Assembly: GCF_943193185.1 (NCBI RefSeq)
Contig: NZ_CALPDE010000010.1
Span: 1 to 64,000 of the forward strand
DNA: 64,000 nucleotides
Origin: Lactococcus ileimucosae
GTDB taxonomy: Bacteria > Bacillota > Bacilli > Lactobacillales > Streptococcaceae
Direction of reading: 5' to 3'
Position numbers and translations under genes: made by a program. Shown here one piece after another: positions 24,335 to 35,613 of this stretch. Each line of letters opens with the position of its first letter. The first letter of the stretch is position 1. The notes below the pieces were generated by a model. That model ran no database searches. It saw nothing but the letters and a program-made list of their open reading frames with translations, and was not told the DNA's origin.

Positions 24335-25135
24335 TTAAAAACTACGTCCACCCCCGGAACCGCCCCCACCACCAGAGAAGCCTCCGCCGCTAGAATTATT
24401 ATTCCGCGGGATACGTCGGGTCGTGATGAAGGAGTTCACAAGTGTATCGCTACGCTTGGAGAGTTTTAATGCCCCATTTTTTTGATACTCATAGTTCCAA
24501 CGTGCGCCTAGTTTTAGCTGATAGCGGGAAACCAAAACAACAACAAACGCGCCAGCGGAAATCAGTGCGGCAATAACAGCGATTAAGATATATGCAGGAC
24601 GAAAGGAGCGGTGAAAAGTAACTTCTCCTGTATTCGGGTTGACTGAGTATTGACGACCGCCAGGTATACCTTGCTGGTAATAGTGATTGACTTGCTCATA
24701 AAAACCTTCGATAGCCTGCTGATAATTTCCATTACTTAACTGAGGCTGGACAACATCAAGGATAGAGTCAATGCGAGAAGGAGTGATATAGTGCTTTAAA
24801 TTTCCAGTCGCCCAGATATAAATTTCACGTTGCCCCATGTCAATCAGGAGAACAATACCATTATTGCCTTGTCCGACTTTATTAGCCAGATAATCAACCG
24901 CAAAGTCTTTTGGAGCCTGTGTATTGGTCGTCGTTGTAACAACAAAGACACCAGCTTTAGTTTTCTCTGATAGCCTTTGGGATTCCTCTGTGAGGACAGA
25001 TGGTGTACCCTCCAGAATACCTGCCTGATCATCAATGCCTATTTGCTGTGCCTCTACTGTTTTGGAAAAGCCAAACAGCGTTAACACTGCAAATAAGGTA
25101 AGAAACAGGGATAAAAATGTTATTTTCTTTTTCAT
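24335..25135 (-). CDS. ydjH: TPM-domain membrane protein, YdjH/YgcG-like
   Basis: 266 residues. Signal peptide or N-terminal TM (about 1-30), then a TPM (Psb32-like) domain at about 35-160 with IDDQAGIL, GQGNNGIVLLIDMGQREIYI and a second TM helix near 183-205. The C-terminus is a glycine-rich tail ending SGGGGGSGGGRSF, typical of the family. In Bacillus, YdjG-YdjH-YdjI recruit PspA to the membrane during envelope stress. The start ATG overlaps the preceding stop by four bases, and GGGGTGG lies upstream. Last gene of the operon. Confidence 0.85.
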   Translation of the reverse strand: MKKKITFLSLFLTLFAVLTLFGFSKTVEAQQIGIDDQAGILEGTPSVLTEESQRLSEKTKAGVFVVTTTTNTQAPKDFAVDYLANKVGQGNNGIVLLIDMGQREIYIWATGNLKHYITPSRIDSILDVVQPQLSNGNYQQAIEGFYEQVNHYYQQGIPGGRQYSVNPNTGEVTFHRSFRPAYILIAVIAALISAGAFVVVLVSRYQLKLGARWNYEYQKNGALKLSKRSDTLVNSFITTRRIPRNNNSSGGGFSGGGGGSGGGRSF

Positions 25136-26232
25136 GATACATACCACCCCACAATCAAGCCTAAGAGAAGAACAGCAAAGAAGATAGATACTGCTACAAG
25201 AATAACTCTGGTCTTGTCAACAGGGAGGATTCCAGCCGTTTTCCCTGTCTGTCCATTCATGGCGTAATAGAAAAGTTTGTCACTGTTTTTCTGACGATAA
25301 GTGACAAGCCAGAGAGGCAAAAGAACATAGTCACTTTGGAGCTCCATTATCTTTTGGTTGGATTGAACGCTCGTAACTGCTGTGTAGCCTTGAACCGTAT
25401 CGCGCATCAGCGCTTCAGAATACTGACGTAGCTCGCTATCAACTCTTTCTTTGATTTCTTCAAACTCAATGTCTCTTTTTTCAGTTAAAAAACCTGAAAG
25501 GTATTGATTTTTGAAAGAAACAGCTTTGGATAAGTCAAAGGGCTGAACGGCACCGACCATCTTTTCAGGCTCATTTTTTTTCAAAGCATTTTTTACCAAA
25601 TCTTGAAAAGAACTTTCACCTTCACGGATAATATGATATTGCTTTGTTTCTGTATATTCTAAATCACCAACAATCCATACACGGATGTTATTGGCACTGG
25701 CCTCTAGTTGACCTTGTAAATCTGCGCCAACAACCCAATAAGGGAAATATACGCCTTGAAGTTGCTTGATTTGTTTTTTATCAAAGAAATCTTTCGGGAC
25801 AAATCTCTTTTTGCCTACCCACTTAAGAAAGGCTTCCTCAGCTTCTTTTTGCTCAATCTGAAAAGGAAGAACCTTTTCAGGGAGGAATTTTCCAGACAAA
25901 CGTTCAGATAGCACAACAGGGTTGTGACAATAATAGCAAAAAGTAGAAGCAGTAGTTGCTTCTGTCACAATCTCAGCACCGCAAGAAGGACAAACAAAGA
26001 GCCCAACCTGATTATCGTTAGAGGCTTCAATATTTGAAGTTTCAACAGAAGCAGTTGAAACACTTTCTTCTGGAATTCCCTTGTCTGTTTGCTTGGCTTC
26101 AAAGGCAGTGACTTCTTCTTCCGTAAAGCTAGACAAGCAGTACTGACAGTGAAACTTTTGACTTTTGGGATCAAATAAGAGAGGACCACCACAATTTGGG
26201 CAGAGATGAGTGAGAACCTTCGACTGGCTCAT
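25132..26232 (-). CDS. ydjG: Zinc-ribbon membrane protein, YdjG-like
   Basis: 366 residues. Two zinc ribbons: CPNCGG...CQYC at about 11-32 and CPSCGA...CYYC at about 80-102, with an acidic spacer between. A mixed soluble domain (about 115-325) includes VYFPYWVVGADLQG and a single C-terminal TM helix follows (RVILVAVSIFFAVLLLGLIV). This matches YdjG of the ydjFGHI group. It sits between the SPFH and TPM genes on one strand with 21-base and overlapping junctions. No PspA (YdjF) gene is next to it in this window. Confidence 0.8.
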   Translation of the reverse strand: MSQSKVLTHLCPNCGGPLLFDPKSQKFHCQYCLSSFTEEEVTAFEAKQTDKGIPEESVSTASVETSNIEASNDNQVGLFVCPSCGAEIVTEATTASTFCYYCHNPVVLSERLSGKFLPEKVLPFQIEQKEAEEAFLKWVGKKRFVPKDFFDKKQIKQLQGVYFPYWVVGADLQGQLEASANNIRVWIVGDLEYTETKQYHIIREGESSFQDLVKNALKKNEPEKMVGAVQPFDLSKAVSFKNQYLSGFLTEKRDIEFEEIKERVDSELRQYSEALMRDTVQGYTAVTSVQSNQKIMELQSDYVLLPLWLVTYRQKNSDKLFYYAMNGQTGKTAGILPVDKTRVILVAVSIFFAVLLLGLIVGWYVS

Positions 26233-26253
26233 AATTTACCTCTTTTCTGATCT

Positions 26254-27483
26254 TTATAAAGGCTTGGCAACGAAAGGCTGACCACATTCTGGACAGAATT
26301 TAGGAACACCATTCGCTAAATTAACGACTGCATTACAGGCTGAACAAGCCATTTCAATCTTTAGGTTGGCTGCTGCTTCAGGTTTTTTCTCACCGCAGTT
26401 TGAACAGAATTTGCCTGTGTTTTCTGTCCCGCAAGCGGAGCATGTCCATGTATTTTCTGATTTTGTTGCAGTCTTTTCTTGTTGAGTCATTTGAGCTTGA
26501 TTTGAAGCACTGGCTTGACCAAGCACATCACCCGCTTGGTTCATTCCCATACCCATTCCCATAAAGGCTTGCATAGCTCCACCAGTATTGCTTCCAGCAG
26601 CCTCAATACCGCGCGCTACAGCACCTTGCATATAGCCTTCACGTACATTTGGGTCACCCAGCATTGCACCTTGGTTACGCATGTTGATTAATTTTTGGCT
26701 GTCATCTGTGTAGCTGATTGAGCTTACAGCAACAGCGACCACTTCGATTCCACGAAGTTTACGCCATTCTTCATCAAGTGTGTCTGCCATATATTTTGAA
26801 AGTTCAACAGATTTTGAAGGGAGGAAGGAAACACGTTCCCCTTGTGCTGAGTAGAGGTTAATCGACGTGTTCAATGCTGTTAAAAATTCTTGGAGATATT
26901 GCTCATTGATATCTGAAATTTCAACTTGCGTTTGATTTTTAGGAATGGCGTTAGCATAGAACAAGATAGGGTCAGTAATTCTTATTGAATATGTCCCATG
27001 CGTACGGAGGAAGAGTTCTGCATTGTAGAAGTTATCAAAATATTGCAAAGGCGTTGCTGTTCCAAACTTAATGCCCTTGATTTCTTGAAGATTAATATAG
27101 TAAACTTCTTGCTTTTGGGGTGTCACACCACCAAATTTAAAACGGAAGAAGGCTTCTTGCACAGATTCTTTAAGCCCACCGTTAAGCATAGAAGGTGCAG
27201 TATCATTTTTGACTGTATAATAACCTTCCTCAGCGGTATAGTCAATAATCTTTCCCCCGTCAACTAAGAGCATCATCATATTCGGATAGACATGCACGAC
27301 AGAGCCGTCTGTAATGACATCAGAAGTTCCACGACGATTGCTGCCACGTTTATCGTCCTTGCGCACCATAACACCTTTGGTCATGACGGTTTGATCGGAC
27401 ATATCTTCTGGTTCGATGACTTCAAGCCATTGATCGGCTAATGTGCCTCCAAGGCTACTTGTTGCTGCTTTAATGATACCCAT
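26254..27483 (-). CDS. ydjI: SPFH-domain protein with C-terminal zinc ribbons, YdjI-like
   Basis: 409 residues. The SPFH/virion-core-like domain spans about 1-255 (QWLEVIEPEDMSDQTVMTKG, ELFLRTHGTYSIRITDP). A Met/Gly-rich segment at 295-325 (QAFMGMGMGMNQAG) follows, then two C-terminal zinc ribbons CSACGTENTGKFCSNCG and CSACNAV...FCPECG. YdjI-type proteins scaffold membrane microdomains and bring PspA to the membrane with YdjG and YdjH. First gene of the operon, with ACAGGAG before ATG and an extended -10 about 35 bases upstream. Confidence 0.85.
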   Translation of the reverse strand: MGIIKAATSSLGGTLADQWLEVIEPEDMSDQTVMTKGVMVRKDDKRGSNRRGTSDVITDGSVVHVYPNMMMLLVDGGKIIDYTAEEGYYTVKNDTAPSMLNGGLKESVQEAFFRFKFGGVTPQKQEVYYINLQEIKGIKFGTATPLQYFDNFYNAELFLRTHGTYSIRITDPILFYANAIPKNQTQVEISDINEQYLQEFLTALNTSINLYSAQGERVSFLPSKSVELSKYMADTLDEEWRKLRGIEVVAVAVSSISYTDDSQKLINMRNQGAMLGDPNVREGYMQGAVARGIEAAGSNTGGAMQAFMGMGMGMNQAGDVLGQASASNQAQMTQQEKTATKSENTWTCSACGTENTGKFCSNCGEKKPEAAANLKIEMACSACNAVVNLANGVPKFCPECGQPFVAKPL

Positions 27484-27515
27484 ATTTTTCTCCTGTCTTT
27501 ATTTAATTACACGTT

Positions 27516-27527
27516 TTCATTATACCA
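27516..27527 (-). promoter_or_regulatory. ydjI operon promoter
   Basis: Minus strand extended -10 TGG-TATAAT, hexamer at 27519-27524; leader of about 29 bases to ATG 27483. Confidence 0.6.
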
Positions 27528-27573
27528 TATAAAGAAAGGATTTTTTTACAACTCAAGTAGGATTTATTGATTC

Positions 27574-27602
27574 TTGTAATTCCTTAGAATTTAGGTTATA
27601 AT
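27574..27602 (+). promoter_or_regulatory. pyrK operon promoter
   Basis: -35 TTGTAA (27574-27579), 17-base spacer, -10 TATAAT (27597-27602). Confidence 0.7.
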
Positions 27603-27608
27603 ACCTTA

Positions 27609-27744
27609 AAACCTTTAACTTAGTCCAGAGAGGCTAGCAAGGATACGATGAATTATATTTCCCTTATTTTGCCCGCTTCTAGGAGCTTGGCAAAGGAGAT
27701 AGATGCTTTTTGTACACCTGCAGCGCCTCTGCAGGTGTTTTATT
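27609..27744 (+). promoter_or_regulatory. PyrR-dependent attenuator of the pyrK-pyrD-pyrF operon
   Basis: PyrR loop TCCAGAGAGGCTAGCAAGG begins at 27624, identical in its core to the carB copy. Terminator ACACCTGCAG (27714-27723) / CTGCAGGTGT (27729-27738) and a T-rich tail. pyrK lies a further 340 bases downstream, beyond a repeat array. Confidence 0.88.
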
Positions 27745-28015
27745 ATCATTCTTTCTGCTTTAGCAGATTAGAATGATAATACGCAAGGAGCGGAGCGAGT
27801 TGTGAACCTTCAGTCATTCTTTTGCTTTAGCAAACGAGAATGATAATACGCAAGGAGCGAAGCGAGTTGTGAACCTTCAGCCATTCTTTTGCTTTAGCAA
27901 ACGAGAATGATAATACGCAAGGAGCGAAGCGAGTTGTGATCCTTCTTCCATTCTTTTTGCTTTAGCAAACGAGAATGATAATACTCAGGAAGCATAGCGA
28001 GCTGTGGATTTTTCG
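27742..28015 (+). repeat. Four tandem 67-68 base hairpin repeats in the pyrK mRNA leader
   Basis: Copies begin at 27747, 27815, 27882 and 27949. Each opens with CATTCT...AGAATG closing an inner hairpin (TTTGC-TTTA-GCAAA), then ATAATACGCAAGGAGCG and GAGTTGTG. Copy 1 has TCTGC/GCAGA where the others have TTTGC/GCAAA, a paired change that keeps the stem. In copy 1 the outer stem grows to 11 pairs (27742-27752 with 27770-27780). No ORF runs through the array. Confidence 0.85.
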
Positions 28016-28081
28016 CGTAAGTAAAGCTTGGACCTGCAGAACAGATTGGATAATAAAATCGTTTTACAAAAAGGAGGAGTA

Positions 28082-30514
<2,433 letters not shown>

Positions 30515-30560
30515 AAAAGAAAAATGCAACTGAAATAAAGGTAGACCAGAATATAAAATA

Positions 30561-30605
30561 AAAACGCTTGGCGACAGTATTGTTTAGCTGTCTTAAGCGT
30601 TTTTC
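30561..30605. terminator. Terminator between convergent pyrF and rsmG
   Basis: AAAACGCTT / AAGCGTTTT with inner GACAG / CTGTC; flanking A- and T-runs fit both directions. Confidence 0.75.
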
Positions 30606-30640
30606 ATTTTTTCGGTATTTATGTCATTGGGGAAAGTTTA

Positions 30641-31354
30641 TTAAAGAGGTTTTTTATTTGGAGTGCCTGCTTTACGTGGGTACTTTTTGGGTGTTTCTTT
30701 TTTCTTTTCAATGATAGCAATATGGCGCTCGTCACCGTTGGGAAGTTGATAATCTATCTGCTCAATGAATTTGCTGCCCAAAACAGCAATAGCGTTTTTA
30801 GCATCGTTAAGTTCTTCGTCAAACTTAGCAGCTTTAAGTGACAATAAGCGTCCATTTTTCATGAGGAAGGGAAGCGTAAGCTCAGAAAGTACGTTAAGTC
30901 GAGCAACCGCACGTGCCGTCACGATATCAAACTGTCCACGGTAGTCGGGATTTTGTCCAAAGTCCTCAGCACGACCATGCAGTAATGTAATATGTTCCAG
31001 ATCTAGCTCATTAGTCAAAAGTGACAAGAAGTTAATTCTCTTGTTTAGGGAATCAATAATTGTAACCTGTAATTCCGGAAAAATAATCTTCATTGGTAAA
31101 CTTGGGAAACCAGCTCCAGCACCAATATCAAGGATTTTTAGCGGTTCATTCTGAATGAGCCTATAGAGAATCGGCGCTACAGAATCATAGAAATGTTTGA
31201 GGAAAACTTCTTTTTTCTCTGTAATTGCTGTGAGGTTAATTTTCTCATTCCATTCAACGAGAAGCTCAAAATAGCGTTCAAACTGTTCCTTTTGTTGTTC
31301 ACTTAAGAAAATATCAAAAGCTTCAAGTTGCGTGTAAAATTCTTCAGGGTTCAT
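30641..31354 (-). CDS. rsmG: 16S rRNA (guanine-527-N7)-methyltransferase RsmG
   Basis: 237 residues. The N-terminal helical part with [12 protein letters not shown] (about 33-44) is a family hallmark. SAM motif I is [17 protein letters not shown] (about 73-89). [10 protein letters not shown] and RAEDFG follow, then VTARAVARL (about 145) and a basic tail. It methylates G527 of 16S rRNA; loss gives low-level streptomycin resistance. Its start shares one base with the stop of the prenyl synthase gene, so it is the last gene of the module at 31354-33226. Confidence 0.95.
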   Translation of the reverse strand: MNPEEFYTQLEAFDIFLSEQQKEQFERYFELLVEWNEKINLTAITEKKEVFLKHFYDSVAPILYRLIQNEPLKILDIGAGAGFPSLPMKIIFPELQVTIIDSLNKRINFLSLLTNELDLEHITLLHGRAEDFGQNPDYRGQFDIVTARAVARLNVLSELTLPFLMKNGRLLSLKAAKFDEELNDAKNAIAVLGSKFIEQIDYQLPNGDERHIAIIEKKKETPKKYPRKAGTPNKKPL

Positions 31355-32313
31355 TATAAGTTCCGTTCCAAAAGTTTTTTTGTAATAGTGCTGAGATTAT
31401 CACGAGTATCCCCCTCAGGCAGTTTATTGATTAGCCTGAGGGCTTTGTTTGTATAATCTTTGGCTAAATCTTTGGTTTTAGTGAGTGCTCCAGATTCTTG
31501 AATAAAGGTATAAACTTCATCAAATTGTTCATTCTGAATTAAAGCTTTAACATGTTCATGGTTTATTTCTAAAGCGAAGAGAACAGGAGCAGAAAAGATG
31601 CCTTGTTTAATGTCTTCGTGTACAGGTTTACCCAGAGTTTCGCTGTTACTAGCATAATCGAGATAATCATCCATAATTTGAAAGGCAATACCAATATCCA
31701 TGCCGATATTATAAGCGAGTTCAGATAAGTGAACCTTTTTCATAATGAGAGGAGCGATTGATGATGACATAGCAAAAAGTTCACCTGTTTTACCAGAAAT
31801 ATTTTGGAGATAGTCATCCATTGTTTGTTCAAAATCAAAATGTTTATTCAATTGCCCCAGCTCACCACCAAGTAATCTTTCAATAGAACCGATGTTTTTT
31901 GTCAGATTGGGCAAATCAAAGGAATATTTTGCTAAAAGTTTGAAAACAGCAACAAATAAATAGTCGCCAGCATAAACTGCAATAGACGGATTGTACTTTT
32001 TAGATAAGGTCTCCACACCACGTCGCGTGTCTGCTTGATCTACAATATCATCATGGATAAGTGTTGCAGTATGCAGCATTTCGACACTGGCAGCCAAGGC
32101 AATTTTATGTTTATTGTCCATAGTTGTAAAATCAGCAAACATCAATAAGTAAGCAGGGCGCAGCATTTTACCGCCTGCATCAAAGAGATCAAAAATAGCC
32201 GACTTAATGTCTTCATTTTTGATGCCAACTTGTTGCTTCATTAACTTTTGAACCTTAGTTAATGAGGCTCTTAATTTTGGATATTCTGACCAAATTGTAT
32301 TTTTTACGTCCAT
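31354..32313 (-). CDS. dmkB: Trans-polyprenyl diphosphate synthase (DmkB/HepT-like)
   Basis: 319 residues. First Asp-rich motif [15 protein letters not shown] (about 91-105), second motif [12 protein letters not shown] (about 212-223), and [12 protein letters not shown] near 50 for the isopentenyl-PP site. It elongates allylic diphosphates to the chain used for quinones. The two genes before it in the same transcript encode EetB- and EetA-like proteins. The trio corresponds to eetA-eetB-dmkB of the flavin-based extracellular electron transfer locus known in Listeria, so a demethylmenaquinone side chain is the likely product. Chain length is not predictable from sequence here. Confidence 0.88.
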   Translation of the reverse strand: MDVKNTIWSEYPKLRASLTKVQKLMKQQVGIKNEDIKSAIFDLFDAGGKMLRPAYLLMFADFTTMDNKHKIALAASVEMLHTATLIHDDIVDQADTRRGVETLSKKYNPSIAVYAGDYLFVAVFKLLAKYSFDLPNLTKNIGSIERLLGGELGQLNKHFDFEQTMDDYLQNISGKTGELFAMSSSIAPLIMKKVHLSELAYNIGMDIGIAFQIMDDYLDYASNSETLGKPVHEDIKQGIFSAPVLFALEINHEHVKALIQNEQFDEVYTFIQESGALTKTKDLAKDYTNKALRLINKLPEGDTRDNLSTITKKLLERNL

Positions 32314-32834
32314 TTTTTACTTTCTTTGATAAATAATAACTGAATTGGTTCTACCCGCTGAATAAGTTGATTGCCTCCGACACCAATAGCAAATCCTGCA
32401 AGCATTCCGAAAAAAGATAGCCAAGGTAAATAGAGCAGCACTGTGCTTGTTCCTGCTAAAAGTGAGGCAATAGCAAGCTGTCCTAGATTGTGAAAGAAAC
32501 CACCCACAACAGAAATACCAATGAGAGAAACCCGGCGCGGTCCTAACTGTTTCATGAGATACATCGCCAAGAGACTTAGAACTGCTCCAGCGGCAGAGTA
32601 GATAAAAACAGAAAAACCAGTGAATAGTGCTGTAATCAGTAACCGCAAAATTTGCATTGTCCAAACTTTACGCCAGTTGAGGGTAAAGATTGCAATAATC
32701 ATAACCAGATTGGCTAAACCAACTTTTGCTCCGGGAGCAAAAGCGAAAAAAGAGGGGATCCAACTCTCAAAAATTCCCATGACAACAGCGGCTGAAGTGA
32801 GTAGAGCCACATAGATATTTTCTTTTACATTCAT
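32304..32834 (-). CDS. eetB: Gx-transporter family membrane protein (EetB-like)
   Basis: 176 residues, five to six TM segments. The Gx_transp family (often annotated 'heptaprenyl diphosphate synthase component I') is recognised from FAPGAKVGLANLVMIIAIF (about 32-50), GFSVFIYSAAGAVLSLLAMY and ISVVGGFFHNLGQLAIASLL. These glycine-rich segments resemble ECF S-components. EetB is needed with EetA for extracellular electron transfer in Listeria. The gene overlaps its neighbours by about four and ten bases, so the unit is translationally coupled. Confidence 0.85.
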   Translation of the reverse strand: MNVKENIYVALLTSAAVVMGIFESWIPSFFAFAPGAKVGLANLVMIIAIFTLNWRKVWTMQILRLLITALFTGFSVFIYSAAGAVLSLLAMYLMKQLGPRRVSLIGISVVGGFFHNLGQLAIASLLAGTSTVLLYLPWLSFFGMLAGFAIGVGGNQLIQRVEPIQLLFIKESKKWT

Positions 32835-33226
32835 CCGTTATAGTCTACTCCCGAATCTTGTTGTCCACTGACAACTTCAATGACCAAGTGATGCGGCAAG
32901 CAAACAATCGTCTCGCCAACTTTTGCAATAAAACCACGTTGTACATCTATTTGGTCAGGACAAGAGGCTTTAATGACAGCGATAGCTCCGTCTTTTACTT
33001 GGATTTCATTATAATCTCCATCATCAGAGTGATAGGTCCAGCTCTGGTTCTTGTTTAGGTCAAAGGTTCGAATTACTTTTCCTTGAATACGCAGCTGAGC
33101 TTTTGCTCCAGTATCCTCACTCGGTGTAAGAAAGAAAACAGAAAATGAAGCAGTAAGCAAGGTAAGAATAATGACAATATCCAGAGCTTTAATCTTGATT
33201 TCTTTGAAAAATTTCATCTCCTCCAT
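32831..33226 (-). CDS. eetA: NusG domain II-like secreted/anchored protein (EetA-like)
   Basis: 131 residues. One N-terminal TM or uncleaved signal (about 15-33), then a small extracytoplasmic NusG_II domain with ASCPDQIDVQRGFI and CLPHHLVIEVV, both typical of this family. Its order with eetB and dmkB supports an electron-transfer role at the outer membrane face. The start is unclear: the first ATG (33226) has no upstream RBS, and GGAGGAG lies between it and a second ATG three codons on, only two bases from that codon. Confidence 0.82.
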   Translation of the reverse strand: MEEMKFFKEIKIKALDIVIILTLLTASFSVFFLTPSEDTGAKAQLRIQGKVIRTFDLNKNQSWTYHSDDGDYNEIQVKDGAIAVIKASCPDQIDVQRGFIAKVGETIVCLPHHLVIEVVSGQQDSGVDYNG

Positions 33227-33289
33227 GATAGCATAAATTAGACAAAATAAGAAGTTTGGAATAGTTTTGTCATGCTAGATAAAAGGTTA

Positions 33290-33322
33290 CAAAAAGCTGT
33301 CCCATTTCTCGGACAGCTTTAC
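33290..33322 (-). terminator. galU terminator
   Basis: Minus strand AAAGCTGTCC / GGGACAGCTTTTT with a seven-base loop. Confidence 0.8.
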
Positions 33323-33323
33323 A

Positions 33324-34250
33324 TCATTTTTCAGTTTTTGCTTCGGCTTTTGAAAGTTCTTTGGCTTTTGCGATGATATAATTTTGCAGTTCATTCTTGA
33401 TTTGTGGATGGTTGAGCCCATACTCTATAGTTGTTTCGACAAAACCAAACTTGTCTCCAACATCATAACGCTTACCTGTAAACTCATGTGCAAAGACACG
33501 TTGGGTTTTGTTTAAAGTTTCAATGGCATCGGTCAATTGGATTTCATTTCCTGCACCAGGTTTTTGTCTTTCTAAAATTTGGAAAATCTCAGGAGTTAAG
33601 AGGTAACGACCAATGATAGCAAGATCAGAAGGAGCATCTTCAACAGCTGGTTTTTCAACGAATTCTGCTACATTATAGAGACCCTTAGAAACTTCACCTT
33701 CAGGGGCGATGACACCGTATTTATCTACATCCTCGTGTGGAACTTTCATGACTGCAATTGTAGAAGCATGAGTTTTTTCATAATCGGCAATCAATTCTTT
33801 TGTTAAAGGAGTCCCGTCTCCCATGATATTCATGAGATCATCGCCAAGCATAACCACAAAAGGCTCATCTCCAACAAAGGCCTTCGCTTGAAGAACCGCA
33901 TGTCCAAGTCCCATAGGATGACTTTGACGAATGAAATGAAGATTGATGTCAGTTGTTTCTTCAACGAGTTTTAGAAGTTCAGTTTTACCTTTTTCTCTGA
34001 GATTTTGCTCCAATTCGATATTTGAATCAAAGTGATCTTCGATAGGACGCTTTGCTTTGCCGGTAACGATAAGGATGTCTTCAATACCAGATTTTAGAGC
34101 TTCTTCAACAATAAATTGAATTGTTGGCTTATCAACAATAGGTAACATTTCCTTGGCGAGAGCCTTTGTTGCTGGAAGAAAGCGTGTCCCAAGCCCCGCT
34201 GCAGGAATAATTGCTTTTCTTACTTTTTGTTTTTGAACAGTTTTAGTCAT
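33324..34250 (-). CDS. galU: UTP-glucose-1-phosphate uridylyltransferase
   Basis: 308 residues. Nucleotidyltransferase fold with [22 protein letters not shown] (about 13-34), [33 protein letters not shown] and the [10 protein letters not shown] metal site. VEKP (about 198-201) contacts the sugar. It makes UDP-glucose for polysaccharide, teichoic acid and glycolipid synthesis and for the Leloir pathway. GAGAAACTTTTT precedes ATG. It lies 25 bases after gpsA on the same strand, an operon common in lactococci and streptococci. Confidence 0.96.
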   Translation of the reverse strand: MTKTVQKQKVRKAIIPAAGLGTRFLPATKALAKEMLPIVDKPTIQFIVEEALKSGIEDILIVTGKAKRPIEDHFDSNIELEQNLREKGKTELLKLVEETTDINLHFIRQSHPMGLGHAVLQAKAFVGDEPFVVMLGDDLMNIMGDGTPLTKELIADYEKTHASTIAVMKVPHEDVDKYGVIAPEGEVSKGLYNVAEFVEKPAVEDAPSDLAIIGRYLLTPEIFQILERQKPGAGNEIQLTDAIETLNKTQRVFAHEFTGKRYDVGDKFGFVETTIEYGLNHPQIKNELQNYIIAKAKELSKAEAKTEK

Positions 34251-34275
34251 TTTGAAAAAGTTTCTCCTTTTTAGT

Positions 34276-35295
34276 TTAAATGCTGAATTCGTTTTCAGCG
34301 CGTGTTTCGCGTCTCATGATATCTAAGATACCTTCACGTGCATCCAAATCTTCATAAAGAACTTTGTAAATTGTTTCTGTGATTGGCATATCAATGTTCA
34401 TACTCTGAGCGAGCTCGTAGGCAGCCTTAGTTGTTGATACCCCTTCGATTACCATCCCCATATTTTTTTCAATATCTGGGAGCTTTTCACCGCGTCCAAG
34501 TGCATCACCAGCACGCCAGTTTCGTGAATGAATCGAAGTTCCAGTAACAATCAAGTCGCCTACACCAGATAAACCGCTGTAAGTGAGGGGCTGAGCTCCC
34601 ATAGCGACTCCTAAACGTGTAATCTCGGCTAAACCACGTGTGATGATTGCTGCTTTGGCATTATCACCAAAACCAAGACCGTGCAAAGCACCAGCACCAA
34701 CAGCAATAATATTTTTCAAAGCACCCGCTGTTTCTACACCAATAACATCAGTGTTGGTGTAAAGCCGGAAATAATCATTGGAAAAAATTTCTTGCGCATA
34801 TTTAGCCGTTGCTAAATCGTTTGAGGCAGCAGAGATTAAAGTAATGTCACGCCGAATTGTTTCTTCGGCATGCGATGGACCAGAAACCACAACAATTTCA
34901 CTTCGGTATTCTTCTGGAATTTCTTCCTCAAGTATTGAAGAAATACGTTTGTGAGTCCCCTGTTCGAGCCCTTTAGATGCATGCATAACTGTCACTTTAT
35001 GTTTAAGGACTTGGGCGACTTGTTGAGCAACCAAGCGTGTTACTTTTGTTGGAACTACGAAGAGAAGAGCATCAGCATCAGCCAAGGCAACTTCAAGATC
35101 TGTGTAGGCCGAAATATTTTGATTCAAAGTAATTCCCTTGAAGTAACGTTCGTTGGTATGCTTTTCATTAATTTCAGCAATTTGGTCAACATTATTTCCC
35201 CAAATACGTACTTCATGCCCATTGTCATTAAGAACCTGTGAAAGAGCAGTTCCCCATGATCCAGGACCAAGCACGGCAATTTTTTGTGGATTCAT
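34276..35295 (-). CDS. gpsA: NAD(P)H-dependent glycerol-3-phosphate dehydrogenase
   Basis: 339 residues. Rossmann motif [13 protein letters not shown] (about 8-20), with proline replacing the usual alanine in GAGSWGTA-type motifs. VMHASKGLE and [10 protein letters not shown] follow, and the catalytic lysine region [28 protein letters not shown] is intact. It reduces dihydroxyacetone phosphate to sn-glycerol-3-phosphate for phospholipids. An extended -10 (TGG-TAAAAT, minus strand hexamer 35347-35352) lies about 50 bases upstream, so gpsA-galU is transcribed from there. Confidence 0.96.
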   Translation of the reverse strand: MNPQKIAVLGPGSWGTALSQVLNDNGHEVRIWGNNVDQIAEINEKHTNERYFKGITLNQNISAYTDLEVALADADALLFVVPTKVTRLVAQQVAQVLKHKVTVMHASKGLEQGTHKRISSILEEEIPEEYRSEIVVVSGPSHAEETIRRDITLISAASNDLATAKYAQEIFSNDYFRLYTNTDVIGVETAGALKNIIAVGAGALHGLGFGDNAKAAIITRGLAEITRLGVAMGAQPLTYSGLSGVGDLIVTGTSIHSRNWRAGDALGRGEKLPDIEKNMGMVIEGVSTTKAAYELAQSMNIDMPITETIYKVLYEDLDAREGILDIMRRETRAENEFSI

Positions 35296-35613
35296 ACTTT
35301 TTCCTTTACTAGTATATCGTAGCTACTAAGAGCCCAAGACATTCTCATTTTACCACAATATGTATTAAAATTCACTGAAAACATGAAAGCCTTTTAAAAG
35401 CAGAATGAAAAGCTATCGCGTATAAGTCCGATAAAAAAGACATGTCCTTGATTAACATTTCTCAAACTAAGCTTATCCTCTGTTTGAAATCATACGAAAG
35501 TCTGAAAAGTTTTTCTCAGAATATGATAAAATTAAAGTATAGCCATTTGGCTGATGAAAATGAAATAAGAAAAGAAAGCTTGTTATAACAGGAGACAAGA
35601 ACGGAGGCTAAAA
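35296..35613. other. Divergent intergenic region between gpsA and xpaC
   Basis: 318 bases without a gene. It carries the gpsA promoter (minus strand -10 at 35347-35352) and an extended -10 TGATAAAAT ending at 35532 for xpaC, about 80 bases before its start. No other structure was seen. Confidence 0.5.

Noticed and set aside
27742-28015. Possible CRISPR array
   Set aside because: The whole 67-base unit repeats with no unique spacers and no cas genes; the pairing pattern points to hairpin repeats.
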